Source: an uncultured Lachnospiraceae bacterium
GTDB taxonomy: Bacteria; Bacillota; Clostridia; Lachnospirales; Lachnospiraceae
Length of the DNA: 38,689 nt
Reading direction: 5' to 3'
Assembly: GCA_948441955.1 (NCBI GenBank)
Contig: CAOJQZ010000015.1
Location: 1-38,689 of the forward strand
The translations under genes were made by a program, and so were the position numbers. Below, in pieces: positions 38,643 through 38,689 of this stretch. The notes below the pieces were generated by a model that searched no databases, was not told where the DNA came from, and saw only the letters and a list, made by a program, of their open reading frames with translations. The number at the start of each line of letters is the position of its first letter. The stretch's first letter is position 1.

Positions 38643-38689
38643 TACCATAAAAGTGTAGTAGTTAGAGAGTAATTAACTCTGACATCTAC

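Noticed and set aside
1..38689. CRISPR array, tRNA or rRNA genes, and complete insertion sequences.
   Set aside because: No regularly spaced direct repeats, tRNA cloverleaf or transposase-like protein was found; the palindromic repeats are few and dispersed.

Overview
The window looks like a chromosome segment of an anaerobic gut-type Firmicute, most likely Lachnospiraceae / Clostridium cluster XIVa. Grounds: strong AGGAGG-type ribosome binding sites, sigma-A-like promoters, moderate GC, the rpsF-ssb-rpsR block, ECF vitamin transporters, clostridial Hdr/Flx electron-transfer genes and amino-acid fermentation genes. I do not name a species. No tRNA, rRNA, CRISPR array or intact transposase gene was seen.

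Layout. 1-4900: a short gene resembling the N-terminal part of the D-proline reductase proprotein PrdA (minus), a Cache-type chemoreceptor (plus), and a three-gene minus operon (J-domain protein, DUF5685-like protein, zinc-ribbon membrane protein). 5007-10482: a GntR/FCD regulator followed by two CE4 deacetylase-fold proteins (the second with lost catalytic residues), argininosuccinate lyase and an AGCS sodium:amino-acid symporter. 10603-15937: a YitT protein, then an arginine-catabolic operon: arginine deiminase, ornithine carbamoyltransferase, a TIGR00300/LOR-SDH-type protein (probable ornithine cyclodeaminase, making proline) and carbamate kinase. 16063-20690: CyuA-like cysteine desulfidase, class B sortase, DUF951, rpsF-ssb-rpsR and a P1/DmpA-type peptidase.

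20760-33610: L-lactate dehydrogenase behind a probable Rex site, then a long redox block: HdrB, HdrC, HdrA, MvhD, two iron-sulfur proteins and an FAD/NAD protein (together FlxABCD-HdrABC-like), a membrane-anchor-free fumarate reductase pair (SdhB/SdhA-like), both subunits of class I fumarase, and an AspT-family transporter. My main proposal is that this block is a soluble fumarate-reducing branch in which NADH electrons pass through a flavin-bifurcating Hdr-Flx complex to fumarate, with succinate leaving by the AspT-family carrier. Argininosuccinate lyase upstream also yields fumarate.

33632-38689: a large Sel1-repeat protein (minus), an FMN riboswitch with a RibU-type riboflavin transporter and a PNPOx-fold flavoprotein, a second ECF S component, and an ECF T component cut short at 130 residues close to the window edge.

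Two non-coding repeat types stand out. One is a palindromic element (three complete copies, one at the window edge) whose GGGACAGGG end lies 0-3 bases after a stop codon in the complete copies. The other is a highly structured ~140-bp inverted-repeat element inserted within the redox operon, between the Flx FAD subunit and the fumarate reductase genes.
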